NCBI GenBank assembly: GCA_946479125.1
Contig: CAMLET010000019.1
Coordinates: forward strand, 1-14,435
Direction of reading: 5' to 3'
Source: an uncultured Flavobacteriales bacterium
Lineage (GTDB): Bacteria; Bacteroidota; Bacteroidia; Flavobacteriales; Crocinitomicaceae
DNA: 14,435 nucleotides
The notes beneath the pieces are model-generated. The model did no database searches. It had not been told where the DNA came from and was given only the letters and a program-made list of their open reading frames with translations. Shown here one piece after another: positions 13,013 through 14,435 of this stretch. Position 1 is the first letter of the stretch; every line of letters begins with the position of its first letter. Position numbers and translations under genes: made by a program.

Positions 13013-14155
13013 ATGAAAAAACTATTCTACTTCAGTATTTTATTACTGATAGTGTTTGAAATAATGAATGTTTACTTCATTATGCCACTTCCCGGCAGCC
13101 AGAAAATGGATAGTCTGGATTTTGCTTATTTTCTTTACCAGTGGCGTTGGTTTTTTAGAATTCTTTTCCTGATTGGAATTGGTGTTAGCGCGAGTAAAGC
13201 GTTCAAGATCAAGCACAAATGGTTTCCGGTATTTATGCTATTGGTTACTGGTTTTTTTGTGTATTTCACCAATTTCGTAATGCGGGCAGATCAAATGTTC
13301 CAACAACCAAAACACTTGATTTTTGCTTCAGAAGAAGATAATAAAGTTCCGGTGGATAGAATAGTAGTTGGAATTAAACACAATGGTGAGACCAAAGCTT
13401 ATCCGATTTCGTTTTTATCCTACCATCATCAGGTGTTTGATGAGATTGGTGGTGTTTCTGTAATTGTTACCTACTGTAATGTTTGTAGATCTGGTCGTGT
13501 TTTTGAACCTCAGGTGAACGGTCGATTGGAGAAATTCCGTTTGGTAGGAATGGATCATTTTAACGCGATGTTCGAAGATGAAACAACAGGAAGTTGGTGG
13601 CGTCAGGAAAATGGAAAAGCCGTTGTCGGAAAGTTGAAAGGTGAACAACTCCCTGAAATTATTTCACAACAAATGAGTTTGTCGAAATGGTTGGAATTAC
13701 ATCCTGATTCTCAAATTATGCAGGCTGATCCAGATTTCAAAAATCAGTATGACAATGAAGGTAAATTTGAAAAAGGAAAAAGCAAAGGCTCATTGACCAA
13801 AACCACAGATGCAGAGTGGAGCGATAAGTCGTGGGTAATTGGAGTTGAGATCAATGGAGTAAGTAAAGCTTATTCCTGGAACGACATGAAAGCGAAATCA
13901 ATTGTGAATGACAAAGTTGGTGGTGTTTCTATAATCGTAGCATTGTCAACAGATAATAACAGCTTTATTGTGCTTGAAAACCCAACATCTCATAAAGCAC
14001 TAATTCTTGCTGATGAAATTATTCTTGGTGATGAACAGTTCAATTTTATTGGTGAAGGAGTAAATACAAGAAAGAACTTGAAAACGGTTCAGGCTTACCA
14101 GGAGTTTTGGCATAGCTGGTTGACGTTTCATCCTAAAACGCTGAAATACGAATAA
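13013..14155 (+). CDS. Membrane-anchored DUF3179-domain protein
   Basis: 380 residues. Three hydrophobic segments (about 4-24, 46-61 and 69-89) anchor it in the membrane. A DUF3179 domain starts near 112: VGIKHNGETKAYPISFLSYHHQVFDEIGGVSVIVTYCNVCRSGRVF, including His138 and the CNVC pair at 155-158 (other members carry a CPLC-type motif there). The second half repeats the first in weakened form (VIGVEINGVSKAYSWNDMKAKSIVNDKVGGVSIIVALS, 275-311) but without the Cys pair, suggesting an internally duplicated, two-lobed domain. The Cys/His set hints at metal or thiol chemistry outside the inner membrane; function is not established. It is a single gene with its own promoter. Confidence 0.87.
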   Translation: MKKLFYFSILLLIVFEIMNVYFIMPLPGSQKMDSLDFAYFLYQWRWFFRILFLIGIGVSASKAFKIKHKWFPVFMLLVTGFFVYFTNFVMRADQMFQQPKHLIFASEEDNKVPVDRIVVGIKHNGETKAYPISFLSYHHQVFDEIGGVSVIVTYCNVCRSGRVFEPQVNGRLEKFRLVGMDHFNAMFEDETTGSWWRQENGKAVVGKLKGEQLPEIISQQMSLSKWLELHPDSQIMQADPDFKNQYDNEGKFEKGKSKGSLTKTTDAEWSDKSWVIGVEINGVSKAYSWNDMKAKSIVNDKVGGVSIIVALSTDNNSFIVLENPTSHKALILADEIILGDEQFNFIGEGVNTRKNLKTVQAYQEFWHSWLTFHPKTLKYE

Positions 14156-14189
14156 GCTAAATCAAAAGGAAAGAATTGCTATAGATTAA

Positions 14190-14232
14190 GCAAAGATTAA
14201 TTACCCTTTGCGCTCTTCTTTCTTTGCGGTTT
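14190..14232. repeat. Diverged GCG/TTTGCG repeat between convergent genes
   Basis: CTTTGCG (14206-14212) and CTTTGCGG (14222-14229) resemble the 9-nt-period right arms of the elements at 1921 and 2717. GCAAAG (14190-14195) inverted against CTTTGC (14206-14211) gives a reduced form of the inverted-arm layout. No clear T-tract terminator accompanies it. Confidence 0.45.
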
Positions 14233-14271
14233 ATTTTCTATTATTTTAATCGTCTTCTTGTGAATTGAATT

Positions 14272-14435
14272 TTACTCTTTCAGTTCATGAATTTGTTTAG
14301 CGTTCAAATTCTTGAAAACAGATTTTGTTCCATTGCACCATTGAATTTCAACTTCTTCGAGTACAGTATCAGCCGCTAATCCAAAGTAGATTGTTCGTGT
14401 AGATTGTGAAGCTTGCCCGCTTCCTGCATCAAGAA
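14272..14435 (-). CDS. C-terminal end of an ASPIC/UnbV-domain protein (partial)
   Basis: The gene enters from the right edge on the - strand; 53 residues are visible before the TAA at 14274-14272. The sequence LDAGSGQASQSTRTIYFGLAADTVLEEVEIQWCNGTKSVFKNLNAKQIHELKE has the ASPIC/UnbV pattern: a GSG...SQ turn, hFGL, then V.VEIQW.NG and a final strand. In Bacteroidota this domain usually closes large secreted proteins with VCBS/FG-GAP repeats (CRTAC1-like). No T9SS sorting domain follows here, so export would need another route or the protein is a lipoprotein. It converges with the DUF3179 gene across 116 nt. Confidence 0.82.
   Translation of the reverse strand, partial: LDAGSGQASQSTRTIYFGLAADTVLEEVEIQWCNGTKSVFKNLNAKQIHELKE

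Noticed and set aside
14156..14271. Bidirectional terminator between the convergent genes
   Set aside because: Only weak short inverted repeats (TTGCT/AGCAA, GCAAAG/CTTTGC) without T tracts on either strand.
1..14435. tRNA, rRNA, riboswitch or insertion-sequence genes
   Set aside because: No conserved tRNA or rRNA segments, no recognisable riboswitch core, and no transposase or integrase reading frame were seen on either strand.

Overview
The window looks like chromosomal DNA of a Bacteroidota bacterium, most likely of the Flavobacteriales (a Crocinitomicaceae/Fluviicola-type organism is a guess from gene content). The signs are AT-rich DNA, two proteins ending in type IX secretion (T9SS) sorting domains, Gld-family domains, DUF4199 and DUF3179 proteins, start codons without Shine-Dalgarno sequences, and one well-placed TTG-N19-TAnnTTTG promoter. 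No tRNA, rRNA, CRISPR array, transposase, integrase or phage gene was seen. Every gene up to 14155 is on the + strand; one gene enters from the right edge on the - strand.

Layout. (1) 1-278: C-terminal tail of a T9SS-secreted protein, then a strong terminator. (2) 357-1036: SRPBCC/AHSA1 protein coupled to a small membrane protein. (3) 1114-1889: a lipoprotein overlapped by a 45-residue lipoprotein that may be a remnant. (4) 2077-3591: alpha/beta hydrolase, VOC protein and an 'N-acetylglutamate synthase-like' small protein. Two copies of a composite inverted repeat (about 140 bp) flank the hydrolase gene. (5) 3658-5259: an unusual fusion of a GldK-like SUMF1 domain, MORN-type repeats and a GldN-like domain. 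(6) 5300-7773: LprI-like protein, a membrane protein with a duplicated GldL-like motif, a membrane-tethered LuxR-type regulator and a DUF4199 protein. (7) 7853-9165: DUF1801 protein, a secreted protein of unknown function and an MmcQ/YjbR protein. (8) 9216-9776: lipoprotein. (9) 9978-12824: large secreted M43 metalloprotease with PKD domains and a T9SS tail, with palindromes upstream and a terminator downstream. (10) 13013-14155: membrane-anchored DUF3179 protein with its own promoter. (11) 14272-14435, - strand: end of an ASPIC/UnbV-domain protein.

How the genes may fit together. Much of the region is small stand-alone genes (SRPBCC, VOC, DUF1801, YjbR, LprI) with no single pathway. The coherent theme is the envelope and T9SS: two likely T9SS substrates, a polypeptide joining homologues of the two periplasmic-ring subunits (GldK/PorK and GldN/PorN), and nearby a membrane protein with a GldL-like signature. 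That makes 3658-7118 the best candidate for an undescribed system: a divergent, compacted relative of the Gld/Por core next to a membrane-bound regulator. The other striking layer is non-coding. There are composite GCG-rich inverted repeats upstream of start codons, and two 77-nt arrays of 7-nt repeats, one of which fills a whole gap between genes.
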